64,000 bases of DNA from Danio rerio (GCF_049306965.1 NC_133183.1:15911001-15975000), one strand, 5' to 3'; shown: positions 1 to 13,700, numbered from the stretch's first letter. A program made the numbers and translations. Notes: generated by a model not told the origin, from the letters alone.

Positions 1-2248
1 TTCGGCAGCTCGCTGCACCATATTTACACTGGCACACACTGCACGGCTCCGGAGACCAGACAGCCCCCTCAAACAGAGAAATCCCATTCACCAAGCACTG
101 GCTGCTGCGTCCTGGCATTAATCCACAAACACAGAAATGCAGAATTCAGCAGATCCAAGAGTAACTGGACACTTAAGTGGATTACATAACAGGTGGTGAT
201 AATGTAATGTAATGTAATGTAATTTTATGTAATATAATATAATATAATATAATATAATATAATATAATATAATATAATATAATATAATATAATATAATAT
301 AATATAATATAATATAATATAATAAAATATAATATAATATAATTTAATATAATGGTTTTAATGTGTAAATAATGAATGTATAAATGGATACACAATATTT
401 CCATCAAGTTCACAGTGGCGACAAATATTTGGAAATTTCTACACTTATATATCAACAAATACAATTATGTAATTATTACCTAAAATGAAATTATTAATAC
501 AATATATTATAATCATTTTTATTTTTTTATTATAAGTTCATATTTCTTTTTCATAATGAACAATAATATTTATATAAATACATAATAAGCATTTATACAT
601 TTCCTTTCGTTTCTTAAGTGAAATAACCACTTTTTTTGGCAATTTTTATTGCACACAATACTACAATACTATAAAAACCCAATATTATGACAAAATCTTT
701 TCAAACAGTCAAATAACGTTTCCTAAAGTTAAATACTTATTCTGCGACATTTACAATTGCGAATAAATAGAAATATTAATATGTAATCCCAATATTAGGA
801 AAAAAAAAATTTTAATTCTTAAGCATATTACTAAGTGAACAAAAACTTATTTTAACAGCAAAAATAAATACAAATATCAATATGGAAATTAAAGATAAAG
901 GTAAATACTTGTTTTTCAACATTCAGAATTGCGCAAAAAACGCAAATATTAAGATCCAATCCCAATAAAACATATTTAAAAAAATATTCTAATGATTTTA
1001 TTAAGTAAAGAAAAACTTTTATTTTAACAATTTAAATGCACAAATAAATAAAAATATCAATATGGAAATCACAGAAAATGTTATTTTTTTAACATTCAAA
1101 ATTGTTCAATAAATGCATTTATTAAGATCTAATCCTACTATCAGGAAACATACACTTTTTTTACACATACAAATTTTCTGCTGCTTGTTTAAACTACTTA
1201 TTTGAAGCAAGCTGAATCAACACGATTCTTGAGATTTCTTTGGGGTCAAATTATAGTTTTATTTGTGATTCACTTAAATTTCCAAAAACATTTAAGCTCA
1301 CTTGATCAATTTGTGTTGGGACAACATGAAGGAATTGTGTGGAACCCAGCATTTTTTTACAGTGTATTTAAAAAATATTGTTATTATTAAGAGAACAAAA
1401 CATTTTAGATTTTAACAATTACAACTGTAAAAATAAATAGAAATGTCAATGTGGAAATCACAGATAAAGTTAAAAACTTATTTTTCAACATTTAAAATAA
1501 ATACAAATATTAATTTGTAATCACAATATTAGGAAAAATATTTTAATATTTTTAAGTGAACAAAAACTTTTGTTTTAACAATTGCAGCAGCACAAATAGA
1601 AACATCAATATGGAAATCACTGATAAAGTTAAAGACTTTTTTTCAACATTCAGAATTGCAAAAAAAATGCCAATATTAAAAAGTAATTACAATATTAAGA
1701 AACGTATTAAAAAAAACTTGTTATGATATTATTAAGTGAACAAAAATGTTTATTTTAACAATTACAATAGCACAAATTAATAAAAATGTCAATATGGAAA
1801 GCATGGAAAAAGTTTAATACTTAATTTTAAACATTCAAAATTGCACAATAAATACAAATACTAATATCTAATGCCAATATTAGGAAAACAAACATACATA
1901 TTCTAATGATATTTTAAGTGAACAAAGCACTTATATTTTAACTGCACAAATAAATACAAATTTCAATATAGAAATCATGTTCCAGTTATTAAATTACCAA
2001 AAATTAAATATAATTATTAAAATCATCATAAAATAACACACAAAAAATACAAACCTTCATTAAATAATTATACACTACAAGCATCACTCACCTGGAAGGA
2101 ATGGGTTATCATACTCAAGTGCATCGTCAGTGGGTAAGAAATGCTTGGAGCTCCTCTGCCTCTCTCCTCGTCCCTTCTCAGGCTTACCCTCGGCTGCTAA
2201 AGCAACCAAACACAGGCACAAACACACAGCTAAAGGCTTGTTGTGCAT
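1..2248 (-). CDS. ecm2: ECM2-like secreted matrix protein, 5' part (runs off the left edge)
   Basis: Two coding exons on the minus strand, 2248-2092 and 111-1 (continuing outside). Exon 1 starts at ATG 2248 and encodes 52 residues: a hydrophobic Leu/Cys/Val-rich signal peptide (about residues 5-19), then a basic linker ending in a Tyr/Asp/Asn/Pro stretch. It ends in a good donor (G|GTGAGT) one base into a Gly codon. Exon 2 follows a CAG acceptor in matching phase and encodes the start of a VWC domain, with CLVNGISLFEGAVWSPEPC and a C-x2-C-x-C series. The CLV-x-GI...AVWSPEPC pattern matches extracellular matrix protein 2 (VWC plus leucine-rich repeats, SLRP relatives) better than fibrillar collagens or chordin-like proteins. 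Secretion and the VWC domain are seen; ECM2 identity is inferred because the LRR part lies outside. A paralogue of ECM2 remains possible. Confidence 0.72.
225..345. repeat. (AATAT)n pentanucleotide microsatellite
   Basis: About 24 units of the AATAT pentamer with a few changes near the right end, inside the first intron of the ECM2-like gene. It is open in one minus frame only as a run of Ile/Tyr/Leu and is not coding. The same pentamer recurs at 50061-50104. Confidence 0.95.
600..1990. repeat. AT-rich tandem array, ~170-185 bp unit, about seven degenerate copies
   Basis: The phrases 'caatatggaaatcac', 'ttcaacattcagaattg' and 'aagtgaacaaaaactt' recur in the same order. The 'acattca' landmark falls near 750, 919, 1091, 1488, 1645 and 1830; the wider gap 1091-1488 holds a diverged or inserted segment (about 1180-1390). 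The array fills most of the intron between the signal-peptide and VWC exons of the ECM2-like gene. No coding potential is seen. Confidence 0.85.
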
Positions 2249-2980
2249 TATCGCTGCACACAGGAGTCAGCTCAGGTGAGAAGTGTCTGAAACAGCTGTC
2301 TCAATGACTCTGAGCGATACACCTTCTCAAAGGCCAGTTATATTCTCTGCCTCTGGAAATCATGTTCAACCCTCTGAGAAAAAAAAAAGAAATGCAAAAG
2401 GTGAGAGTGTGGAGGAAGGAATGGAGGAACGGAAGCAGGGGAGTGAGAGGGAAAAAAAGAAAAAGAAAACAGCTTCAACAAAGCGCCTCTTTCATTTGCC
2501 CTGAAGAACCACCAACCGCCTCTCCATTCACTCTTAACGAACGCCCATCAATTCCCAGAGCCAAACTAACTATTAAAAAAATCTTATCTTTGACACGATT
2601 TCATGCCTTGACGTCAATGGATGCACTGCCAGTGAGTGGGAGCTCAGATTTATGTGCTGCTGATGAATGAAACATAACTTTGAGTCTCTCTTAATGTGCT
2701 CATTATTATTTGTGCTTCACTGCGAGTGTGAGTTTAATGGAAGAGCAGAGAAAACACTGCGATATGAAGGCCAACTTTGTTTGTGGAAGGGCCAACAGCA
2801 CCACACTCCTGACAAATTCTTCAAGTTCCTTGGACTTTTTTTTTAAAACTTGTTTGACCATGTGACCCCCCCCTCTCTCTCTCTCTCTCTCTAAGACTGA
2901 CCATAGCAGTGCTTACAGAGGATGTTGCTATGACTCAGTTGTGATTGGCTCAATTGTGATTGGTCAAAGAACATTCTACA
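2249..2980. other. Upstream region of the ECM2-like gene
   Basis: Should hold the 5' UTR and promoter of the minus-strand ECM2-like gene. It contains a purine-rich stretch (2380-2470) and a (CT)n tract at 2873-2892. I see no convincing TATA box or further coding exon, so the transcription start cannot be placed. Confidence 0.4.
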
Positions 2981-2981
2981 A

Positions 2982-3173
2982 GAGAGGTGTCCAAACTCGG
3001 TCCTGGAGGGCCGGTGTCCATCATAGTTTAGCTCCAACTTCCCTCAAAACATCTCCCTGGATGTTTCTAGTACACCTAAAAGAGCTTTATTAGCTAGTTC
3101 AGGTTTGTTTAACTGGGGTTAGAACTAAAATATGCAGGACACCGGCCCTCCAGGAAAGAGTTTGGGCACCCCT
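2982..3173. mobile_element. hAT-type palindromic MITE, older copy
   Basis: Near-palindromic element: it opens with GGTGTCCAAACTCGGTCC and closes with the inverted complement (GAGTTTGGGCACCCCT). It is the same family as the better preserved copy at 35811-35989 and the fragment at about 15783-15875. The ends are decayed and no clean target duplication is seen. Confidence 0.8.
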
Positions 3174-3205
3174 ATTATATGGTGTGCAATTATATTTAGA
3201 TAAAC

Positions 3206-3486
3206 ACAGATTAATGTTAGGAATAGTTCACTCAGAACTGAAAATTCTGTTATGATTTACTCACACTTGTCATCAACTTGTTAAAGTATTTCTTCTGATG
3301 AACACTTTTCTTTAAACCTGTAACCACTGACTTCCACTGGATTTGTCTTTTCCACTATAGAAGTCAATGGTTACAGATTTCCAACAATTTCCAAAATATC
3401 TTCTTTTTTGTTCAACAGAAAAAGGAATCGCGTAAATGAATGGAACCACTTGAGGGAGAGTGAATGTGAATCTTTTTTCGGGGGGT
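3206..3486. mobile_element. TTAA-type MITE ('AGGGATAGTTCACCCAAA' family)
   Basis: Diverged copy with the internal pair CTTCCACTGGATTTG / AAGTCAATGGTTACAG typical of the family. Related copies: 12580-13320, 20735-21060, 33016-33212, 57488-57765. Confidence 0.75.
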
Positions 3487-3601
3487 AAACTGCCTGTTTA
3501 ATATGTTGATTCCAGGCAGATCTTGATGCTTTACTGTTACACATCACTGCGTTGAATGACTTCAGGTTTTTCAAGTAACATCACAGCCATCAACAGCTTG
3601 A

Positions 3602-3660
3602 AAACAAACAAACAAACAAACAAACAAACAAACAAACAAACAAACAAACAAACAAACAAA

Positions 3661-3706
<46 letters not shown>
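3602..3706. repeat. Compound (AAAC)n-(CA)n microsatellite
   Basis: About 16 AAAC units run directly into about 20 CA units. Reading frames through it (Lys-Gln-Thr-Asn or Val-Cys) are repeat artefacts. Confidence 0.95.
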
Positions 3707-3709
<3 letters not shown>

Positions 3710-3755
3710 CTAAAAAATATATATATACACTAAATATAAACATTCTGAAATTATT

Positions 3756-4028
3756 CATGTGGATGCCCTTCCAGGATGCAAAACAGTACTGGGAAACACC
3801 CATACACAATTATTCACACACATACACTAGGGGCAATTCCATTTGTTTAATTCACCTATAGCGCATGTCTTTGGACTGTGGGGAAAGTAGATCACCCAGA
3901 GGAAACCCACACAAACACAGGAAGAACATGCAAACTCCACATGGAAATGCCAACGGGTCCAGCCAAGATTCAATCTACTGACCTTCTTGCTGTGAGGTGA
4001 CAGCACTAAACACTGAGCCACTCCGAAA
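3756..4028 (-). mobile_element. DANA-type SINE (minus orientation)
   Basis: Carries the DANA hallmarks in reverse: 'ttggactgtgggg', 'acatgcaaactccaca', 'accttcttgctgtgaggtgac' and a reversed tRNA-like head near 4000-4028. tRNA-derived SINEs of this type are Danio-specific, which supports the species call. Confidence 0.85.
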
Positions 4029-5990
4029 TTAAATTTTTGAATGACCCATTTTGCTTTGTATGAGATACAAACGAGGAGTTTGAGGACAAAAATATATATA
4101 TTTAATATCTTCAGGTGTGTAAAGCATAAGGGGAATAATTGACTCTGCTTTAGAGACTTATTAAGAAATAAGACACAACATTTCAACAGCCGATCATCAA
4201 TTACTCGCATACAGAAAATAGAAACAAAAGTCACATGTGAGTCACATGAGATTAAAATAGAATGTTTTAAATTATTATTATAATCTATGATTTTTATTTA
4301 AGTAATTCTTTTTGGCAATAGTATTATTAATAGAATTTTTTTTTTCAGAAAAAAAAATATTTTTTGTATATAGTTTAACCACTTATTGGACAAATTTGAT
4401 TCCACAAAAATGTAAACATTACTATAAAACATAATAAGACAAAAATTCAAATTATCTTTTCTTATTCAAATGATTATATAACAGTTTGCATGAATATAAA
4501 AAAGCATTTTAATAGAATATTTTAAATAAATAAAGCTTTAAGATACCCTTAGATTAAAGAGGCCAACTTCCAGAGAAGGGCCTTTCTAAGGGGGGTTAGT
4601 TGTGGTCTAATGGTTAGAGAGCGGAGTAGAAGAGTGCAAAGAGTTCAAATTCATAGTATCTTAAAGCAGTAAAAAAACAACAACACCACCTAAATCACTT
4701 TTGCTAATGACAAGATTCTGAAATGCACATATGATGGATAACATGTGAACGAGTGTATGATTCTAATGTGCTGATTTGAAGCTCAAGAAACATTTCTGAT
4801 TATTATTAATGCTAAAATAACAGCCATGCTGCATAATATTTCAATAAAATTATATATATTTTTTTCAAGAATCTTTGGTTTGAGCAATACAGTGCACAGT
4901 ACTTTATTTTTTACATTAAAATGTATTAACTGTCACAATTGTTCTATATAATGCATGTATAAACATAAATATTATTTTCTAAAAGATTTGAACAATGAAT
5001 ATTATGTGATTTTAATATAGTAAACCGACTGAAATAATCCAACTAAACAGAGATCTTAATCATTTAAATAAAAGATTATTCAGAATAATTACTTTTTAAT
5101 AATAAAATATAGATTTTTCCTTTGGGTGTTAGAAACCATTGATTTTGAAGAATATGATTGGGAACACTTTTAATGAACATTTTACCACATTAAATCATGT
5201 TCAGCTGTGCAAATCCACTGTAAACTTTTGCTTTCCTTGCATTTATGCTATTGACCAGAATGAGTAATAATTGGATGATTTATTTTCATTAATAACTATC
5301 AAAAGAACAATCTAATAATTGTGATCATCTGTATCATTTTAGGAATAAAAGAGAAGGAGTTTAACGTATTACATTCAGGATCAATTAATTCAATTTACTG
5401 TTTAAAAAGGAAAAATCTGTTTAATAAAGGCTTTTCAGAATATAGAGCTTAAACTGTGCATGTAAATTTGGTCAGAAAAACAACATTAGCACAAAAGTGT
5501 AAGCCTGTTACGATTAATTAAAATGTATTTGGAGGGGTATGGGACAAATAAGACATTTAGTTTTGCTTAATTATGTTTGCATCTCCTACACTCCAGCTTT
5601 TTATAAACTTTTTTTTGTTTGTTTTTACACAGAACATTATTAAGCAATTGGATGTAATACTTCCCTACTAGACCAGCCCTGAGCTTCCTGTCGTTCATTC
5701 AAAAATAAAAAATCTGAATGTTCATGGAAACAAACAGCCATTTTAAATTGGTAAACACTTCACCCACACCTTCCTGCCTTGTAAATCTGACCAAAACACA
5801 GACGATACCAGATATAAATGTATTAAACAAACAAGAGAGAAATGGTTTTAGCTACATTCTTTGTTTGCGGTCAGTTGCTGGAATGAGACAGTATGTAACG
5901 ATGCTTCCAAAAATATGGCTTGATATGCAGTTGAACTATGCCGACCTCAGACAGCAAACAGTCTAGTGCAATCTTTTTCTTCATGACAAC
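4029..5990. other. AT-rich intergenic sequence with a tRNA-like fragment
   Basis: Mostly unique AT-rich DNA with no supportable gene. At 4592-4655 there is a short tRNA-like head (box A-like 'gtggtctaatggttagag', box B-like 'gagttcaaattc') without a tRNA fold or CCA end, probably a SINE fragment. Confidence 0.5.
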
Positions 5991-6235
5991 TTGAGAATCA
6001 GTGTTTACTTTTTTTTTCTCTCTAGAATTCTCCATCCGTAAACACACACGGCTGGAGCCAACCCTGTCGAGAACATGATAAATACCACCCAGACTGTTCA
6101 TGCACTGTAGAGAATGAAAAACAACTTTAAAAAACAGAAACTGCAGATATACAGAACAATAGACAAAAGGACAGATAAACAGATCAGACAGACAGACAGA
6201 TAAAACAATAGATAGATAGCAAATAAAACAGTAGG

Positions 6236-6816
<581 letters not shown>

Positions 6817-6919
6817 AGAGAGATAGATAGATAGACTGATTGAGCAACAGATAGATAGAACTATGATAGATAGAATGACGGATGGATGGAGACAGATTGA
6901 CAGAACAACAGACAGACAG

Positions 6920-8060
6920 ATGCTTTCAGAGAAATACGTCTCTTGTTTATCTCTTCTGTAGCTGGCTGATTTGGGAGCAGTTTGCTTTTCTTGACTCATT
7001 AAAAAACCGCCTACATGTAGATACTCCTCAGTCCTCTCTATAACAACAGTGATTACTGGATATTTATTTTTAGAGCTCGCTGGAAGATTTGACCGCAAGA
7101 GTATGGTGTGGATTACAAGCAAGTGCAAAGTAACCCACATTTTGCTGACAGCCCCCACGCCACCATTTAGATCTGTATTACGTTTATTTGTTAGATTTAT
7201 TTGTTGTTTTTGTTTACATCCTGATTGCAAAAGGCACATCTGTTGACTGGGTCTAATGAATCTGGATGGATGGAATGGGATGGATTGATTGATTGAATCC
7301 AGAAGCCTTAAATAATTTTTTTTGGGCAGCATTGTTCTGTCTTATGTAAAAAAGTATGTGTGTAGTCTGTCTCAGGTTGTGCATAGGCAAGTATTTGTAG
7401 TATATAGTTGCTGTGCATAACACAAGTTGCGAATTGTGCAACTTTATAAACCTACATGTGTTGCTCAGGCCTACTTTGTTAAAATATTCGTATAATATTA
7501 CTAATTAAGGCCTAGCTCTCCACCCAATTAGGCTAATTAAGTAATGACTGAAAGAAAAAAACATGAATGCTTCATCACGGCCCGGCCTGAAGATAGTGGC
7601 AGGAAATATAGGCCCGACCAAGTCTGGGCTCCAGCAGAGAATCTAAACGCTAATAGTTAGTAGTTCACTGTGTTTGTTACGTCCAGTGTTGTGTTCATAT
7701 TTATGGTTATGCATATTTTTGTAGCACCACGATCTTGTGAGACACGACATCTCTATTTCATTCCATTTATGTCAGCATGTAGTGGAATGACTTGACTTAT
7801 GATCGTCAATAATTACAATAAATTATAAGAACTTATTTCTATACTGGCAATAACAACTTTTCAAAGTACGTCATTGTGCTGGTAATTAGTTACAATTTTA
7901 CTGTATTGTTATGGCACATTTGAAATGAAAAATAAAGAAAATAAATTAAAATGAAGCCTAAGGAAAACCCAAATGTGAATGAAAAACATGTAAATTATAC
8001 ATATTACCTTGCCATCAAATAATCAATAATTTCTCATATTTTAATTGTAAAAAAAAAAAA
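6920..8060. other. Intergenic sequence, no gene seen
   Basis: No exon-like sequence is recognised. Ends in a run of about 22 A at 8050-8070 that precedes the tandem array. Confidence 0.5.
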
Positions 8061-8066
8061 AAAAAA

Positions 8067-8930
8067 AAAAGAGTTGAACTGAGAATTTTCATCTTAACAG
8101 TCAAAAATTGCACAACACAACCCCCATCTTTACCTATTTCTGTTAAATTTAGTTGTATTTTCATTCTAAAGGCCTCAAGCTCAATTTTTTTAATGAATAA
8201 AAATTAGTTATACTGGACTGAGAATTATATCTTACACTGTCAATAACAAAAAAAATTAAAAAGTATGATCTTTCCTCAGTAAGGTGTCCTAGCAAAACAC
8301 CATCTTCAGATATATTATTATTGGTTTACTTTTGATGTCTAAAGGTCTCAAATTCACAACTTTTAATGAATAAGAGGTATGCTGGATTGAGAATTATATC
8401 TAACACTCAATAGCAAAAAAAAAAAAAAAAAAGTATAAAACTGATCTTCCTCAGTAAGGTGTCCCAGCACAACATCATCTTCACATCTGGTATTATTTGT
8501 TTACTTTTGTTGTATTTTCAGTCTAAAGGTCTCAAATTCAGAACTTTCATGAATAAAAAGAGTAACACTGGATTGAGAATTATATCTAGCACAGTCAATA
8601 ACAAATATATACATAAACAAACTGACCTTACCTCAGTAAGGTGTCCCAGCACAACATTATCTTCACATACCTTATTATTTGCTTCCTTTTTTGTTGTATT
8701 TTCAGTCTAAAGGTCTCAAATTCAGAAACTTTCTACAAAAAGAGTTATACAAGATTGAGAATTATATCTAACACTGTCAATAACAAAAAAAAAGGATATA
8801 AAAATGATCTTACCTCAGTAAGGTTTCGCAGCACAACATCATCGGCACATAAGTTATTATTTCAGTTTACTTTTCATGTGTTGTCAGCCCAAGGATATCA
8901 AGCTCAAACCTTTCATAGTGGATAACAAAC
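8067..8930. repeat. Five-unit tandem array, 175-182 bp unit
   Basis: The motif 'cagtaagg' occurs at 8277, 8452, 8634 and 8816 (spacings 175, 182, 182). Each unit also carries 'ttgagaattatatctaacac', a poly(A) run, 'gtgtcccagcacaacat' and 'tctaaaggtctcaaattcag'. A fifth, more diverged unit begins at about 8067. Short frames starting MSQHNIIFT repeat with the unit and are not genes. Confidence 0.92.
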
Positions 8931-9179
8931 CTAAAGTCTTAAAGATCATGTAATATTAGCTGATAAAAGCCCAGTTTCATCTAAACAAGATAATAGTTTA
9001 GCGGTAAACCGTTCTGTATTGCATATACAGCAGAAATATATTATGTCTTGTCATGAGGTTTAGATCAAAGTATTGAGGTCAAATAGTATCACTAGCCTTT
9101 GTTTTGATCAGAACTGGCCCTCTAGTGGAGAAATACCCATACAACCAACGCTCTTCAGGAAGCCCTTCAAGATTCCGTC

Positions 9180-9387
9180 ATAGTGTTTCAACCAATCAGC
9201 GCGCAGATCAAGAGACCCCGCCAGCCAATCAGCGCTCGCATCAACAGAACCCGCAACAATGGAGGCGAGCATGAAGCCCGTGGGTGTGTGACAGCATGTC
9301 AACGAGAAATCAACCACAAATCCCCCAATATGATAGTACACGCTTTCGGGACGGACAATTAACGGTTACACGTGTGAAATCGACAGG
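9180..9387 (+). promoter_or_regulatory. CCAAT-box promoter of the Nudix gene
   Basis: Two CCAATCAGCG boxes, at 9192 and 9225, sit in a locally CpG-rich stretch ahead of the start codon at 9388. No TATA box is seen. A short upstream frame (9259-9291, 10 codons, MEASMKPVGV) would precede the main start if transcription begins upstream of 9259. Promoter function is inferred. Confidence 0.65.
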
Positions 9388-10661
9388 ATGGCTTCGTGGT
9401 CGGAGAAAATGCTACAGCTTCTGCGTCGAATGAATAACTTTCACTTACCAGGTGGGGGAGATATAAAAATCTTATGACAGAGCAATACATATGCATGTGG
9501 TACAGTATGAATGCACGTCATATATGGGTCAAATGCCGTACTGAACTGTAAATGTACACAAGACCCATTTGCAATGGTCATTTGTCAATAATGAGTTTTA
9601 GACTGTAACGTTAGTCATGACTATCAAAAACTCTTAAAATTAATGAGATTTTTAAATAGGAAACCCTAAACAGAGTAATGTTAATTTTTAAAAGTTATAC
9701 ACACTACTAGGTATTCAGAAATACAGTATATTGGCATTACATTGTAATAGTGGACATAACGAAATAACATTAATAACCGTGTGTTTTTAATGGTGTTGGA
9801 GGTAACACATTACAAGTAACGCAATTTGCGTAATAACATTACTTTTCTAAGTAACGAGTAAAGTAACGCATTACTTTTTAAAATTAAGCAATAATATTTA
9901 GGTTACTTGTTAAAAATAGTAATGCAAGTTACTTTTTACAGATTCATATAGTCACGGAAAACCTGAAAAAGTCATAGAATTTTGACATGGCATTTTTCAG
10001 GCCTGGAAAAGTTTTGGAAAAGTCATGGAAATTAGTTGAACAAATATCTGTATACTTGAATTACGGCTGTGCGATATTGGAAAAATCTGATATTATGATA
10101 TTTTGTATTTCTGTGATATATATTGCGAAGTGAAATTTCACCTGATTTAACAGGTTTATTTGGATTGATTGGGGGGGATTTTGTAGAGAAGTGAATCTCA
10201 AATAATACATAAAAATCAATTATAAGTATTGATAAATGAAATATATTGAGAAGGGCAGAGGGTTTCTGAAGAATTACTGATTACTCCTTTTATTTTATTA
10301 TGCATAACTTTACTTGTAAATTAACTATATATTATAATTAACTAATTATTGATTTTTTTTCTTTTTTAAATACATGGATGTGTTTTGTTGTTTCCGACAT
10401 CCAGGAAAAATTTATCTAAAAAATTTATTTATAGAAAAAAGATACTCATTAAGGAGAGAAACCACTTTTTATTTTTGAGTGAACTATCCCTTTAAGACTC
10501 TTTAAAAATATTGTGTTCCTTTAGACCTGGAGGAGATAAATAAACTTTATCAATATTTTATAAAGGGAATTAAGCTTTGCGAATGCTTTAAGATCCTCAA
10601 AATACACATAATTAATTTTTTTACATTTTTATTTTTTTTTTATATATATATATATATATAA

Positions 10662-10729
<68 letters not shown>

Positions 10730-13700
10730 TGAATACACAACAGTCGGCGGTTATCATATTATTTATATTATTATGTTAAAGTATCTTTTTTGCAGCTTAT
10801 GGAATTATAGTAAAATCAAATATCATGATAAAAAAGTCAATAATCATCTTAACTTAAACTTTTGATATCGTAATATGCATACGTTACCTTCATTTCTCTT
10901 CTTGCTTTATCTCTTCAGCATAGGCATGTGCATTTATTTACTTCACATCAGTGTTTTCCTTTACTTCAGGTTCCATTTTAGAGAGCTGTCTGCGTTTCGA
11001 GGTGGCTGGAGAGCAGGTTGGATGGATTTCCCCAAAAGTAGCATCAGTTCTTGGTCGTTTTCCTTCAGTCTTCAGACCATACGGGAGCGCAATTACCTTC
11101 TGCTCCAGTCTTGACACGTTTGCGAGCAGATCGGTGGCTGTGGACGAGGTCTTGCAGGAGCTCAGGAGAGAAGCTTCCTTCACCTGTCTAATAGGCTGGA
11201 GAGATGAGGTGAGACACTGTTGCACATCTTCATCCTTACTCCTTGAGCATTTACAAAGTCAGAATTATGAGCCACCTGTATATTTTTCCCATGATTTCTG
11301 TGTAATGGAAAGAAGGTTTCTTAAACACATTTCTAAGCATAATTGTTTTAATAACTAATTTATAATAACGACATGATGACAGGACATGATATTTTACTAG
11401 ATATTTTTTAAGACACTAATATTCCACTTAAATTGATTTTTAAAGGCTTAACTAGGCAAGTTAGGGTTATTAGAGTTATCATTGTATAATGATAGTTTGT
11501 TCTATAGACTTTCAAAAATATTTTTGCTAATAAATAAATAGAGAGGGCAAGACTTTCTCCAGTGGAAAAAAAAAAACATTATATGAAATACTGTGAAAAA
11601 TTCATTGCTCTGTTTAACATCATTTGGGAAATATTTTTTTAAAAGAATTTCACAGGAGGGCGAATAATTTTGACTTCAGGTGTAGGTATCTAATGCTTTC
11701 GAAGACAAACATAATGTGCACTATGCTTTAAAGCAGACATGCCCAAAGTAGGGCCTGCAGGCCAAAGTTGGCCCATTGTAACTTTTGATTTGGCCCACCA
11801 TCCCATCTGAGAAGAGAGTTAGTATGATGGAGAGAGTTGGAGAAAAAATGCCTTTAACAGAGATTGATATTTCTAATTTGACGTAGCCTTTTTTTGTTTG
11901 TTTGTTTTACTGGGAAGCTACATAAAAAGCTAACTAAAAATAAATGTTGTTAATGAATCTGAGTTTTTAAAACATAAATATTGTCACTTGATGGATAGAG
12001 GACTATAAAGAAGACATCAGTGAGCAAATAAAAACAAAAACTACTAGTGTAACTCCAATCGGTTATAAATGAGTTTTTATTGTAATAAGTTCATTATTGA
12101 CCTTATTTTAAAATGCGGATGTGCGCCTGTTTTCAGGATTGTTTTAGAACTTCTGATTTAGTCGCCTATGGGAGAAATGACTAGGAATAATTAACGGCAG
12201 AAAACGGTCAAGCTACTTGCTCTACAAATGTTTGATTAACTATACAGACCAACTAGAATAATATAATAAGGAAATATCAGTTTTACAACATCAAACAGCG
12301 AAACGAGCAGTTTTTAATGTCTAAAAATGAATGGAAGTGAATGAGACCGGAAGTCTCGAGTCAAAAAGATTGAAATGGCTGTGCCCGCTCGTCGACGAAG
12401 AATAAGGTGAAAAAAAATATATTGTATAGTTAATGTAAAGCATTGTTTTCTAGTTATTTTGAAATGTTATTTAATAAATAAGGAAATAACCCATGACATA
12501 TATTGGCTCACTAGTTTGGCCGAAACCCAATCAAGTTTGGTTTTTGGCCCTTCATAAGAAAACGTTTGGCCATTCCTGCTTTAAAAGGATAGTTCACCAA
12601 AAACTGAAAATTCTGTCATCTTTTGCTTGTCACAAACCTACCTTGTAGCGTATGCTGCGCCGCGGTTTTCATATCTTGCACGTTTAAGATTTGAGGTAAT
12701 AACATCGCCATGATGGTCAAAGAAATCGAAACATTCTTTTCACCCCAAAGCAATTTAATAGGGCAGTATAAAGACAAAATAACTTAATTCTTATATTTGC
12801 CTAATTTTTGCAGCCTAGGGCTATACTTCTCCCCATGTATTGTATCTTTTCTAAAACATACAGTATAGTGTAAAAGCATGTTTTCCTACTAAAAAAAAAA
12901 CTAAAACAAAACAAATTACATTTTAATTGAACACATCACATAAGGTACACATACAGCATTGTCCTATCTAGTATTATCTAAAAAAATGCAATGCTGAAAA
13001 TCTATGATTAAAGCACTACCCAGTGGTCAAAAGCTGCTGCCGCACATAGGTACTTCCATGGCGATGATAACAACAGCGACAGAGGAAACATTTTGAAGTG
13101 GTGACATCTGTATTTAACACAGAAGGAGAATTCTGAAAGAAATTCTGAAACCCTGTAACCACTGATTTCCATGGTATTTGTTTTTTCTACTAATGAAGTC
13201 AATGGTTACAGGTTTACAACATTATTCAAAATTTCTTCCTTTGAGTTCAACAGAAAAAAAGTTACTCATTAAGTATTAAAGCCACTTTTTATTTTTGAAT
13301 GAAATATCCCTTTAAGACTCATATTGCGTTCCTTTAGACCTGGAAGAGATATATCAACTTTATTATCAATATTTTTAATACAGGGAAAATAATAGGGAAT
13401 TAAACTTCGCAAATACTTTAAGATCTTCAAAATACATATCTTTTTTTTTTTAACAATGTGTTTATTGTTTTTGATTATACAAGACAGGTAACAGAAAAAC
13501 ACAATTCTATTTCGTCACAATTATTTCCCACCTCAACAAAAGAACATCACTCTCTTCTCCCCTATACAAATACACAAAAATCTCTTACAAGAGACAATTT
13601 AAATGCAAAACAAATATTGTTAGGTACCCAAAAACCAAGTATACATTACTGTACTTTACACATAAGTTACGTTATCCAGCAAAACAAAATGAAACACACA

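Noticed and set aside
4592-4655. Possible tRNA gene
   Set aside because: Box A- and B-like words are present, but no cloverleaf arms pair and the acceptor end is missing; more likely a SINE head fragment.
8459-8925. Two similar 83- and 94-codon frames starting MSQHNIIFT, at first looking like tandem paralogous small genes
   Set aside because: Their similarity comes from the 182-bp tandem repeat; there is no coding signature, and the frame breaks in the other units.
9108-9341. Minus-strand 77-codon frame across the Nudix promoter
   Set aside because: It lies over the CCAAT boxes antisense to the promoter, has no family match and no splice partner.
10951-11358. Continuous 135-codon plus-strand frame as a stand-alone gene
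   Set aside because: Only 10970-11208 is coding (Nudix exon 2); the rest is intron read-through past the GTGAGA donor.
13008-13202. Minus-strand 64-codon frame in Nudix intron 2
   Set aside because: It falls in MITE-derived sequence and has no recognisable domain.
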